Below, piece after piece: positions 15,447-23,993 of a DNA stretch of 46,907 nucleotides. The notes beneath the pieces were generated by a model. The model had not been told where the DNA came from, ran no database searches, and was given only the letters and a program-made list of their open reading frames with translations. A program made the translations under genes and the position numbers. Within the stretch, counting starts at the first letter, position 1. Each line of letters begins with the position of its first letter. Source of the DNA: an uncultured Anaerolineae bacterium (lineage in GTDB: Bacteria; Chloroflexota; Anaerolineae; Anaerolineales; Villigracilaceae); the NCBI GenBank assembly GCA_903910795.1, contig CAIWAX010000257.1, positions 1-46,907 on the forward strand, in the 5' to 3' direction.

Positions 15447-15514
15447 TCAAGTATCCTTGGAAAATGATGATAACATGTCCAAAAATAAGCGTCAAGCTGG
15501 CTATTAAGCATGGA

Positions 15515-16774
15515 TTAATACAAACGTTCGCGGATGTCTGGAACCAGAAAATGGATGACCCCAATCACAATAAAGCAGATCAAACTGCACACGAGGGCTG
15601 TCGAGAGAACGCCCCAGCCCTGCGCCATCCAGCCAACGAGCAAACTGCCGAAGGGAGCAATGCCCTGCAATCCCCACAGGTAGGTACTGAAAACCCGCCC
15701 GCGCAGATTATCTGGAACTTCGAGCTGAATCATGGTGTTCATGGAGGCCAGGGTGATCACAGAACCCCATCCTACCAGGACAAACAGGAATAATTCGATG
15801 GGGATGTTGTGCGTAAAAGCAATAACAAACAGGCTGGCAATAAAAACCACCTGGCCGGCTGCCAGCAGCCAGCCTTTGCGGCTGGGGTTGAAGGAAGCAA
15901 GCAGCAGCGAGGCGACAAGGGCGCCAACGCCCTGGGCGGTGTATAGTGCGCTGTTGCGGGCCGCGATGGCAGCCTCGCTGTCAAGTGATTGAGCCAGCAC
16001 GTCCCGCGCAATGACCGGGATGAAATTTAAAAGTGGAAATCCGATAAATCCCACCACGGCGGCCATCACGATGATCATGGCTACCGAGCGCGTCTGCCGG
16101 ATGTAATCCTGACCTTCCAAAAAATCAGCCAGCCAATCACGCGAGGCGTTTTTGGGCTCAGTTTTGAAGGGGGTTTGAACATAAAAGAGGCTGATGATGA
16201 TAAATAAGTAACTAACCCCGTTTGCAAAAAATGCCCAGCCTTCGCCGCTGCCTTTGATGAGAATGAGGAAGGGGGCTGCCAGGGATGGGCCAAGCACACG
16301 GGCAGCGTTGAAAATGGTGGATTGGAGGGCGATGGCGTTTGGGAGCGATTCTTTGCCTACCAGTTCAATCAACATAGCCTGGCGGGCGGTGATCTCAATG
16401 GCGCTGGCGGTACCGAGCAGGAAGGATAGGATGGCGATGTGCCAGATTTGGATTAGCCCGGTCAGCGCCAGGAAAGCCATCAAAAAAGCCTGCACGAGCA
16501 TGACGACCTGCATGGCGATGACCGTTTTGCGTTTGTCCAGGCGTTCCACCAAAACACCACCGGGCAGGGCCAGGATGAGGGTGGGCAGGGCCCCGGCGAA
16601 ACCAATCAAACCAAGGTCAAACGCGCTGCCGCTCATGCGATAGGCAAGATAAGGCTGGGTAACGCTTTGCATCCAGGTGCCGATCAGCGAAATGAATTGG
16701 CCAATCCAGAAGATCACGAAATTGCGGGAGGCCAGGGCTGGATAACGGAGGAGGATGGTTTGTTTTAAAGGCAT
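15515..16774 (-). CDS. MFS exporter, EntS-like
   Basis: The 419-residue protein has about twelve membrane spans and belongs to the major facilitator superfamily group that includes EntS-type and macrolide-type exporters: RNFVIFWIGQFISLIGTWMQSV at the N-terminus, GGVLVERLDKRK as the cytoplasmic loop 2-3 motif, and a second loop with RGRVFSTYLWG. The substrate cannot be deduced. ATG 16774 lies 10 nt after the SRAP gene stop, so the two are cotranscribed; a longer frame adds 28 residues that lie inside the SRAP gene and is less likely. Confidence 0.85.
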   Translation of the reverse strand: MPLKQTILLRYPALASRNFVIFWIGQFISLIGTWMQSVTQPYLAYRMSGSAFDLGLIGFAGALPTLILALPGGVLVERLDKRKTVIAMQVVMLVQAFLMAFLALTGLIQIWHIAILSFLLGTASAIEITARQAMLIELVGKESLPNAIALQSTIFNAARVLGPSLAAPFLILIKGSGEGWAFFANGVSYLFIIISLFYVQTPFKTEPKNASRDWLADFLEGQDYIRQTRSVAMIIVMAAVVGFIGFPLLNFIPVIARDVLAQSLDSEAAIAARNSALYTAQGVGALVASLLLASFNPSRKGWLLAAGQVVFIASLFVIAFTHNIPIELFLFVLVGWGSVITLASMNTMIQLEVPDNLRGRVFSTYLWGLQGIAPFGSLLVGWMAQGWGVLSTALVCSLICFIVIGVIHFLVPDIRERLY

Positions 16775-16784
16775 GGAAGATAGA

Positions 16785-17495
16785 TCAGGAGAAGTCTTTT
16801 TTTGGATCTCTGGTTGTCTTGTCGGCTGGTATGGGCGCGAGCAGTTCGGGACGGTCATTTGCGGGGCTGTTGACCAGGGTGGAAACCGGGTGGGCGGTCA
16901 TGTGTTCCGCGGGGTAAGGTACCAGGAGGTGTTGTAAGGTCTCGGGTTTTTGTGGCGAAGGGTCGAGCCATTCCGCGTAAGCTTCGGGTTGCAGTATCAC
17001 TGGCATACGGGTATGTAAGCTGGACATGAGCGCGTTGGGTTCGGTTGTGATAATGGCGCAGGATTTAATTTGTGAGCCGTCGGGGGAGAGCCACTCATCC
17101 CATAGGCCCGCGAAGGCAAACGGCTGGCTGGAGGCCAGCCGAATGTGGTATGGGATTTTTAACTTTGAACCAGACTGGGCCTTCCATTCGTAGAAGCCAT
17201 CCGAAAAAATGAGGCAGCGTTTATATTTATAGGCTCCGCGGAAGGATGATTTTTCGGCCAGGGTCTCGGCGCGAGCATTGATAAGATGAGATCCAATGGA
17301 TGGGTCTTTGGCCCAAACCGGGATCAATCCCCATACATAATAATCTGCAGTTCGCTGGCTGTTGTTGGGAAGCACGAGTACTGGCTGACTGGGGGCGATA
17401 TTGTAGCGAGGTTGAATGCCCGCGGGCATGGAAAAATCAGGAAAGGCTGCCTGCAAATCGGTAGGGTTTACACTGAGAGTAAAACGTCCGCACAT
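16785..17495 (-). CDS. SRAP family abasic-site processing protein (YedK/HMCES-like)
   Basis: Proteins of this family protect abasic sites in single-stranded DNA by forming a thiazolidine crosslink through Cys2. The expected catalytic residues are visible: C2 directly after Met in MCGRFT, N32 in RYNIAPSQ, N73 in LINARAE, E103 in FYEW and H161 in HTRMPVIL. The length of 236 residues is normal for the family. AGGAGAA precedes ATG 17495. No LexA-type GAAC-N4-GTTC box was seen upstream, so SOS control is not supported here. It leads a short operon with the MFS exporter. Confidence 0.93.
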   Translation of the reverse strand: MCGRFTLSVNPTDLQAAFPDFSMPAGIQPRYNIAPSQPVLVLPNNSQRTADYYVWGLIPVWAKDPSIGSHLINARAETLAEKSSFRGAYKYKRCLIFSDGFYEWKAQSGSKLKIPYHIRLASSQPFAFAGLWDEWLSPDGSQIKSCAIITTEPNALMSSLHTRMPVILQPEAYAEWLDPSPQKPETLQHLLVPYPAEHMTAHPVSTLVNSPANDRPELLAPIPADKTTRDPKKDFS

Positions 17496-17586
17496 TGAGG
17501 TTCTCCTTTTGCCTGCAAGCGTATTTCACTATTTATTTGAACGATAACCAATTACAGAGAGATTTTCTTAATCTTGTGGGCGGCGT

Positions 17587-18948
17587 TCACTTTTTAGATT
17601 TGCGAGGGGTGAGCGTGGGCGCAAAGTCAAATGGGGTTGGCGTAAGGGTGACTGTCCGGGGTGGGATCGAGAAGTAAAAATTCATAGTATCGGCGATTTG
17701 CTGGCTGGAACTCTCCGGGTCGATCACTTCGTAAAAAGTCACGCCCTGTTCCAGTGGCACAGGCTGGCCATTTTCATCTTCAAAGCGGATGGGCTGGTCG
17801 ACCAGATCGCGGATCCACTTTGCTTTTAACATGCGTCCATCACGAAATATATAGGCATCGCCACTGCCTTTCAAGCTGATGTCGATCAGTTCATCCCAGC
17901 GGTCAAATTCATTGTGAAAGATGTGCGGCACAACCAGCTCAATTATATTGCTTGAGGTGACCTGCTGGCCGGAGAGGTTATCGATATGCGGGGCGTATTG
18001 TTCGCCCACGGTGAAATCGGTGGCATCCGCCGCATCCGAAAAGCGTTTGTATATATGCATGCTTGGATCATATTCCCAATAATTGTAGCTGTAAATGGAA
18101 TAATGGGTGTAAATGCGGTTGATGAGCGGCATCGTCATTGGGTAAAGGAAGGGCCCAAACAAGGTGGCACGCAAATCCTGGCGGTCATTGCCTCCTAATT
18201 TTTCGCCGACCCCATCTGTGTTGACAAACAAGCGGGTTTCGGCGTCTTTGCTGCCACTATCCCAGAGCGGTGGGAAAAAAAATTCGTTTTCTTCAAACAA
18301 AAATGGGCCCAGGTCGCTGTTGTGGAGATAGTCTTCCACACGCTTGTCAGCGTGACCAAAGACAAGGTATGAACTGTACATACGCATGACATATTCATCG
18401 AAGTAACGACCGGATCGTACCGGGCCGGCATGTTCGGCATCCTGTGAATAGAAGACGGCAATAAAGCGGGTGAGATGGTCATCGCCAATGAAATATTCAT
18501 AGACCACATCTGCGCGGCTCAGTCCTCTCTCGACAGGGCGAACCATGCCGCGTGGGAATGCGCTGATTTTGACTGCCACAGGGCGGCGATTTAAGATATC
18601 TGGATTGGCAACTTTGAGGCCCGTCAATGGGTCAACATCGGAGGGGAGTGTCATATAATAGTTGAGACCCGGTATCAGAACGCCAAATGTAGGTGTGACT
18701 GTAACCGGCATAAGTGTCGCCGCGCGAGCGGTTGCGGACGGGAGGTAGATAACCGCCGGGCCGGGTGTCAGGGTGATGGTTGGGGGTGAAACTGCCAGAC
18801 TGGGTGATATTTGAAGATTATCTTTCCCTTGTTGGAAAAGGGAAGCGCTGCCCCGGCTGGCAAAAACGGTTGCGCCAAGTACAGCGAACAACAAAAGGAT
18901 TGTTCCCCACAGGATAAGAACCAGCTTCTTGAGATTGGAAACCTTCAT
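17587..18948 (-). CDS. DUF3048 (YerB-like) surface protein
   Basis: The 453-residue protein has an N-terminal membrane anchor (about 7-27), a Thr/Pro-rich spacer (about 45-95) and the DUF3048 domain: DPLTGLKV, RRPVAVKISAFP, RPVERGLSRADVVYEYF, HAGPVRSGRYFDEY. A C-terminal Thr/Pro tail follows. Bacillus YerB is a putative lipoprotein of unknown role; no lipobox Cys is seen here, so it is probably anchored by the signal segment. ATG 18948 (MKVSNLKKLVLIL) is chosen because a TATAAT box ends 7 nt upstream; the 43 codons before it are not a plausible N-terminus. Confidence 0.82.
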   Translation of the reverse strand: MKVSNLKKLVLILWGTILLLFAVLGATVFASRGSASLFQQGKDNLQISPSLAVSPPTITLTPGPAVIYLPSATARAATLMPVTVTPTFGVLIPGLNYYMTLPSDVDPLTGLKVANPDILNRRPVAVKISAFPRGMVRPVERGLSRADVVYEYFIGDDHLTRFIAVFYSQDAEHAGPVRSGRYFDEYVMRMYSSYLVFGHADKRVEDYLHNSDLGPFLFEENEFFFPPLWDSGSKDAETRLFVNTDGVGEKLGGNDRQDLRATLFGPFLYPMTMPLINRIYTHYSIYSYNYWEYDPSMHIYKRFSDAADATDFTVGEQYAPHIDNLSGQQVTSSNIIELVVPHIFHNEFDRWDELIDISLKGSGDAYIFRDGRMLKAKWIRDLVDQPIRFEDENGQPVPLEQGVTFYEVIDPESSSQQIADTMNFYFSIPPRTVTLTPTPFDFAPTLTPRKSKK

Positions 18949-18955
18949 CTTTGGG

Positions 18956-18961
18956 ATTATA
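18956..18961 (-). promoter_or_regulatory. -10 box TATAAT for DUF3048, leaderless-type
   Basis: On the minus strand TATAAT is followed by CCCAAAG and ATG (18948). The ATG has no ribosome site. Confidence 0.5.
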
Positions 18962-19098
18962 CCGCTTTCCCCAACAGAGTTTCTCCATTGTGAAGTATCT
19001 CGACCGGCATTTTTTTTATTGAGTGATATACCAGTTTGATGCCAGGTAGGATGAATCTTGGCTGATGACAAGGCCAAACCTGATAAAATAAATCAGCC

Positions 19099-20667
19099 AT
19101 GTATGTGATCATCACTTTTATTTTACTCTTCCTGGCGGCCGCGATTATTTTAGGATTGCGCCTGTCGCGTATTTCGGTTTCCTACTCCTGGCTGGCAGCT
19201 GCTCTCGGGGCGCTTTTTTGTTGGATCAGCATCCTGATCTGGCAGCTTGATCTTCCGCGTCATTTTTCTCCCAGTATCTGGGCGCCGGCCAGCCTTTTCA
19301 ATTCGTCACCAGACCTGCTGGCGGAACCTTATGCCTGGTTATACGCGGTCTGCCTGGCCGCTCTGGCGGCGGCCGTGATTTTTACTTCGCCTGCGCGTAC
19401 ATCCACCACTGTCAACCCGGCCGCGTGGGCTGGAACCCTGGCGCTGACTGGCCTGGGATTGCTGGCCGTGCTGGCTGATAATCCACTCACTCTGGTGCTG
19501 GGCTGGACTGCCATCGACTTGACCGAATTTATGAACACATTGCGTGCCTCCGATTCGCCATCCCTAAGCGAGAGGGCGGTGATTTCCTTTGCGATTCGGG
19601 CCGCCGGTACGGCTTTTGCACTGTATGCCAGTGTTCTCAGCGCTGCTAACGGGCAGACCTTCTTATTTGAGAAGGCCACCGCTCAAACAGGTGTTTTCCT
19701 GCTCCTGGCAGTTGGCCTGCGGCTAGGTGTCTTGCCGCTGCATCTTACTTATCGCAGCGAACCTGTGCTGCGCCGTGGTTTTGGCACAGTGCTGCGCCTG
19801 CTCACGGCCGCTACCAGCCTGGTTTTGCTGGCGCGTTTGCCGGTTTCATCTATTAACCCGGCTTACATTCCTTATCTGCTCATTTTTGTCGGGTTGGCGG
19901 CGTTGTACGGTGGTTGGCAGTGGCTATTTGCATCCGATGAATTGAACGGACGACCATATTGGATCATTGGGATGAGTGCGTTATCACTCGCCGCCAATCT
20001 GCGCGGCAGTTCAAGTGGCAGCGCGGCCTGGGGAGCAGCCCTGGTTTTATTCGGAGGCATTTCTTTTCTATATTCGGCCCGCTATATTTGGTTCACCCGG
20101 GTATTAACGGGGCTTGGTATCCTTCTTCTGGCTTTGCCATTCAGTCTGACCGCCACCGGTTGGAGCGGGGATTTTATGTGGCCCTATTTATTCTGGCCAG
20201 TTTTCCTGGCGGCGCATTTCATGCTGGCTGCCGGGTACGTGCGGCATCTGTGGCAGCCAGGCGAATCCCAATATTTGGAATTACCCACCTGGGCCCAGGG
20301 TGTCTATCCGATTGGGCTGGCCATCCTGGTGATCACTGCCATCGCTGCCAGTGTTTGGGGTTGGGCTGGTGCATTGAAATTGGGCACCTGGATGATCAGC
20401 GCAATTCTTTCAGTGCTCTGCTTGCTGGCCTGGCTGGCTGTCTGGCGCTTCCGCCAATTTGCACCGGCCGAATCACCCAGGCTGCCTTCTGTACAAAGAT
20501 CGCGCCTTGTTGATCTTCTTGAGTTTCTGGCCCGTTTTTTGTGGGGTGTTTACCGCCTATCGGGTAATCTTTTTAACCTGGGGAACAGTTTGCTGGAAGG
20601 TGACGGCGGGCTGCTCTGGACGCTTTTGTTGCTGGTCTTGTTTATTATCATTTATCGGGGCCGCTGA
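19099..20667 (+). CDS. NuoL/M/N- and HyfD-like proton-conducting membrane protein, divergent
   Basis: The 522-residue protein has about fourteen membrane spans and the plan of antiporter-like subunits of complex I and hydrogenase-4. The key charges are altered. The site of the conserved TM7 Lys reads AVGLRLGVLPLH (Arg). The usual TM5 Glu position reads LGWTAIDLTEF, with no Glu at the expected place. Proton pumping is therefore uncertain. It is the first of three overlapping genes, with the 3' end overlapping the next by 1 nt. TAAAAT lies 9 nt before the ATG. There is no nearby NADH-dehydrogenase or hydrogenase gene. Confidence 0.75.
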   Translation: MYVIITFILLFLAAAIILGLRLSRISVSYSWLAAALGALFCWISILIWQLDLPRHFSPSIWAPASLFNSSPDLLAEPYAWLYAVCLAALAAAVIFTSPARTSTTVNPAAWAGTLALTGLGLLAVLADNPLTLVLGWTAIDLTEFMNTLRASDSPSLSERAVISFAIRAAGTAFALYASVLSAANGQTFLFEKATAQTGVFLLLAVGLRLGVLPLHLTYRSEPVLRRGFGTVLRLLTAATSLVLLARLPVSSINPAYIPYLLIFVGLAALYGGWQWLFASDELNGRPYWIIGMSALSLAANLRGSSSGSAAWGAALVLFGGISFLYSARYIWFTRVLTGLGILLLALPFSLTATGWSGDFMWPYLFWPVFLAAHFMLAAGYVRHLWQPGESQYLELPTWAQGVYPIGLAILVITAIAASVWGWAGALKLGTWMISAILSVLCLLAWLAVWRFRQFAPAESPRLPSVQRSRLVDLLEFLARFLWGVYRLSGNLFNLGNSLLEGDGGLLWTLLLLVLFIIIYRGR

Positions 20668-21251
20668 TGCCAGACTTTGTTTTGTGGATCGCCGCCGTTA
20701 CTCTCGCGTTGACAACGATCAGCCTTCTGATCAGCCGTAGTTGGCGCTGGAGTATTGGGCTGCTGGCGCTTCAGTACTTTGCCACCTTCTGGCTGTTATT
20801 TGCACATTGGCCTCTGAATATGTCTGCCAGTGTTCTCGTTACTGGCTGGATGGCTGCCGCCGCGCTGGGTATGACACGCGTCAACATCAAGGAAGACCCT
20901 GACGCAGATACGTCCTGGCCTCAGGGCGGCCTCTTTCGTATTTTTGCCGCTGCCCTGGTTCTGATGGCGATTTCGGCGGCGACCGGCAGTCTAAGTGCCT
21001 GGCTGCCCAATATCCAACTGCCTATGGCATGGGGGTCGCTGATTCTAATCGGGCTGGGGCTTCTGCAGCTTGGTATGACTTTGCAACCGCTGCGGGTTAT
21101 TCTTGGGTTACTTACCATCCTGATGGGGTTTGAGGTTCTATACACCGTGATCGAAAATTCTATTCTGGTGGCAGGCTTCCTTTCGGTTATCACAATGGGG
21201 TTGGCGCTGGCGGGTTGTTATCTGCTTGTATTAGGAGAACAATCCACATGA
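20667..21251 (+). CDS. HyfE/NuoK-like membrane subunit
   Basis: The 194-residue protein has about six membrane spans. The segment LTILMGFEVLYTVIENSILVAGFLS resembles the NuoK/HyfE region with the conserved TM2 Glu; the second NuoK Glu seems absent, the aligned place reading GFLSVITMGLALAG. It is larger than NuoK (about 100 residues) and closer to HyfE (about 216), which has extra N-terminal spans. It overlaps the upstream antiporter-like gene by 1 nt and the next gene by 4 nt (ATGA), a sign of coordinated expression. The partner proteins of a working complex are not in the window. Confidence 0.65.
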   Translation: MPDFVLWIAAVTLALTTISLLISRSWRWSIGLLALQYFATFWLLFAHWPLNMSASVLVTGWMAAAALGMTRVNIKEDPDADTSWPQGGLFRIFAAALVLMAISAATGSLSAWLPNIQLPMAWGSLILIGLGLLQLGMTLQPLRVILGLLTILMGFEVLYTVIENSILVAGFLSVITMGLALAGCYLLVLGEQST

Positions 21252-22648
21252 GCGCTCCAATTGTCTGGATTGCTGTTCCGCTGGTCCTTGCAGTGATTTT
21301 GCTATGGCTGCCTGATGAGCGCTGGATTACTTTTCTGGGTACGGTGATCTCGTTGTCTCTGGCGGGGCTGGCTTATTGGCTGCCGCCTGACAGTGCCCAA
21401 CGTCTGTTTGGTCTTTCTTTGCGAATTGATTCAAATTTTGCCTTTTCGGGAAGAAATATCAGCCTGACTGCCGCAGATCAGGTCATTCTCATTATTGTTT
21501 ACGGCATCGGCGCGTTCTGGTTTTTTGGCACGCTTGCGACCGGCAGCGCCAAACGCATCATTCCACCGGGGCTGGCGATTATTGCATTGCTGGTGGCATC
21601 CCTGGCTGTACAGCCCTTCTTGTATGCGGCCTTGTTGATTGAAATAGCTGTGTTACTCTCCATTCCCATGCTGGCAGAAGCCGGTCAAAAAACTGGACGA
21701 GGACTGTTGCGTTTCCTGATCTACCAATCATTTGCCATGCCGTTCATCCTATTTGCAGGGTTTCTGCTTTCTGGCATTGAGGCCGGACCGGCGGATATTG
21801 CGCTGATCTCTCAGGCGGCCATCCTGCTGGGTCTGGGTTTCGCATTTTTACTTTCAACCTTTCCCCTATTTACCTGGGTGCCGATGCTTGCCAGTGAAAC
21901 TCTTCCCTATGCGGTTGGTTTCATCATGATCATCTTTCCAACTTTCAGCCTGGTTTTTGGGCTTAATTTTATTGACCGCTATTCATGGCTGCGCGATTCT
22001 GCCGATCTGGCGAATATATTGCGGCTGATTGGCATCCTGACACTGGTCAGCGCGGGAATATGGGCTGCATTCCAGCGTCAGTTGGGACGGATTTTTGCTT
22101 ATACGGCTGTTGCAGAAACAAGCCTTTCCCTGTTGGCGATGAGTCTGCCGGATCGCCAGGCGGGTTTGCAAATCGCCTTTTATTTGCTTGTACCGCGGGC
22201 GCTGGCATACGGTGTCTGGACAGTCTCAATTACCATCTTGAAAAGGCAGGCGCCTGATTTGAAATTTACCAGTTTGCAGGGTCTGGCCCGAAAATTCCCG
22301 TTGGCCAGCGCGGGATTGGTGCTTTCAAACCTGGCCTTGTCAGGAATTCCTTTACTTGCCAGCTTTCCTGTGCGGCAGGCGCTGTGGGAAAAATTGGCGG
22401 CACAATCGCCATCAACAGCGTTATGGTTCGGGTTAGCCACCCTGGGTTTGTGGGCAGCCTCTCTGCGCACGCTGGCTATCCTGACTATGGCGCCCGAACA
22501 TACCCTCTGGGAAGTGAATGAAAACTGGAGCCAGCGCCTGTTAATTGGGACTGGTCTGGTTGGGTTGCTTTTCCTGGGGCTGTATCCTCAATGGGCCCAG
22601 CCTTTTCTGGCAAACCTACCGCTCATGTTTACGCATCTGGGTAAATAA
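21248..22648 (+). CDS. NuoN/M- and HyfF-like proton-conducting membrane protein, divergent
   Basis: The 466-residue protein has about fourteen membrane spans. TM5 retains a Glu (LYAALLIEIAVLLSIPML), but the TM7 Lys is missing: the aligned segment reads FLLSTFPLFTWVPMLASETLP, hydrophobic where complex I subunits have Lys. The later NuoN-like segment LSGIPLLASFPVRQALW keeps the GIP and Phe turns. ATG 21248 is preferred over 21215, because AGGAGAACAATCC precedes it and the ATGA overlap with the previous gene is typical. A terminator follows at 22658. Confidence 0.75.
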   Translation: MSAPIVWIAVPLVLAVILLWLPDERWITFLGTVISLSLAGLAYWLPPDSAQRLFGLSLRIDSNFAFSGRNISLTAADQVILIIVYGIGAFWFFGTLATGSAKRIIPPGLAIIALLVASLAVQPFLYAALLIEIAVLLSIPMLAEAGQKTGRGLLRFLIYQSFAMPFILFAGFLLSGIEAGPADIALISQAAILLGLGFAFLLSTFPLFTWVPMLASETLPYAVGFIMIIFPTFSLVFGLNFIDRYSWLRDSADLANILRLIGILTLVSAGIWAAFQRQLGRIFAYTAVAETSLSLLAMSLPDRQAGLQIAFYLLVPRALAYGVWTVSITILKRQAPDLKFTSLQGLARKFPLASAGLVLSNLALSGIPLLASFPVRQALWEKLAAQSPSTALWFGLATLGLWAASLRTLAILTMAPEHTLWEVNENWSQRLLIGTGLVGLLFLGLYPQWAQPFLANLPLMFTHLGK

Positions 22649-22657
22649 AGTCTTCTC

Positions 22658-22677
22658 ACGGAAACCTTCCGTTTTTT
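22658..22677 (+). terminator. Intrinsic terminator of the antiporter-like operon
   Basis: ACGGAA (22658-22663), loop ACC, TTCCGT (22667-22672), then a T-run. The stem is 6 bp. Confidence 0.7.
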
Positions 22678-22684
22678 CCCGTGC

Positions 22685-22690
22685 TATAAT
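22685..22690 (+). promoter_or_regulatory. -10 box TATAAT for the coiled-coil gene
   Basis: TATAAT lies 38 nt before ATG 22729, giving a short leader of about 30 nt that contains GGAG. It follows the terminator directly, so the gene is independently transcribed. Confidence 0.45.
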
Positions 22691-22728
22691 TTGTGCGCAG
22701 ATCCGGCTGCGTGGAGAATGAAGATATT

Positions 22729-23916
22729 ATGGAACTTGAAGACCTCGCAAAAAAAATAGATTGGCTCGAAAGAGAGCATCGTAAAGACCGTGGAACCATT
22801 GCTGATCTTCAGGAAAAGTTGGCCGGGTATGAGGGAAATAACAGCCTGCTACAAAACCAGCTCAAAGAATTAAGCTCAGACCTTACGCGTTATAAATCCA
22901 CCGGGGCCCGGTTGGATCAATTTGATTCGATGGTGACCCAATATCGCGCTGAAATCACCAAATCCATCGATGAGATGGAAAAAAGACGAGTCAAACATGA
23001 ACGTGATATTGAAGAACGCCGCCGCATGGAAGTTGATGTGCTAAATAAATCCCTGATCGAAGTGCGCGCTGGGGTGGATGCTCTTCAGGATTTGCGGCGA
23101 GGTTTGCAGACCCGTGTTGAAGAAGATTTGCGGCTGGCACGTGTATTTGGCGATCTTGAAAAGAAACTGGTTGAGTTTACTCACGCAGATGAAGAAATTC
23201 GGCGCAGCGTGCGGAGCGTGGATGAAGCCCGCAGAAACGATATCAAACGGATCGCTGATGTGCAGGGCGAAATTGCCGCCATTCGCAAACGGGCGGAAGA
23301 TGCTCGCGAGAAATCGGACCTAAATTTTGATAGCCTGCACCAGCTTGACAATCGTATTAATGAACTGCTCGCCTCTGAAAGTGACCGGCGCCAGGTTCAA
23401 CTGGCTTTCATTGAACAGCAGAGCATGTCGACTGTGGAACGTGATCGCGGCTGGAAGGAAATGCAAACCCGTTTCGAGGGCTTTACCCGCCAGAATGTCA
23501 ATATAGACCTGCAACTTGTGGCCTTGGAAGACACACAGCGCTCTGTTAAACGTTCGCAGGAAGCTTTCGATGAAATGAACACCCGCATAGAACGGCGCAT
23601 CAATGAAATCACCGAAATTCAACGATTGACCGAGGAACGCTTCCGGCAGGAATGGGTGACGCTTAAGGCTGATGATCAAAAGCGTTGGACAAACTTTACA
23701 TTGACGCAGGATGACTGGGTGAAGGAACTGCGGGCCGAGTTGGAAAAACTAAACCAGCGTATCGCAGCGCTCGATGATGTTTACCAATCGCTGCAGGATC
23801 TGGTTGAACAAACCAGCGAGACAACCGAAACCCACCTCCAGGAACTGATGAACTGGGCCCATGAATTTCTTACCAACTACGAGCGCATCACAGGGCGCTC
23901 ACGACCAACCAGATAA
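22729..23916 (+). CDS. Long coiled-coil protein, unrecognised
   Basis: The 395-residue protein is almost entirely charged and helical, with heptad patterning from about residue 5 to 385 (for example [15 protein letters not shown], and later repeats such as [20 protein letters not shown]). There is no membrane span, signal peptide or enzyme motif. Such proteins act as scaffolds, tethers or SMC-like chromosome or division factors, but nothing specific can be claimed. ATG 22729 is chosen, because the 12 codons after the GTG at 22693 are unlike the rest. It sits alone between the antiporter-like operon and selB, with a 40-nt palindrome overlapping its stop. Confidence 0.7.
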   Translation: MELEDLAKKIDWLEREHRKDRGTIADLQEKLAGYEGNNSLLQNQLKELSSDLTRYKSTGARLDQFDSMVTQYRAEITKSIDEMEKRRVKHERDIEERRRMEVDVLNKSLIEVRAGVDALQDLRRGLQTRVEEDLRLARVFGDLEKKLVEFTHADEEIRRSVRSVDEARRNDIKRIADVQGEIAAIRKRAEDAREKSDLNFDSLHQLDNRINELLASESDRRQVQLAFIEQQSMSTVERDRGWKEMQTRFEGFTRQNVNIDLQLVALEDTQRSVKRSQEAFDEMNTRIERRINEITEIQRLTEERFRQEWVTLKADDQKRWTNFTLTQDDWVKELRAELEKLNQRIAALDDVYQSLQDLVEQTSETTETHLQELMNWAHEFLTNYERITGRSRPTR

Positions 23917-23955
23917 ACTTCAGGGGCGACCAACAGGTTGGTCGCCCCTGAAGTT
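23916..23955 (+). terminator. Perfect 40-nt palindrome after the coiled-coil gene
   Basis: AACTTCAGGGGCGACCAAC (23916-23934) and its exact complement (23937-23955) are separated by AG. The 19-bp stem is very stable. Downstream is TGTACTCCTTTT, a weak T-tract. It may be a terminator or a dispersed palindromic repeat. Confidence 0.55.
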
Positions 23956-23993
23956 GTACTCCTTTTACTCGCCTATCCATCACAAGGAGCATA

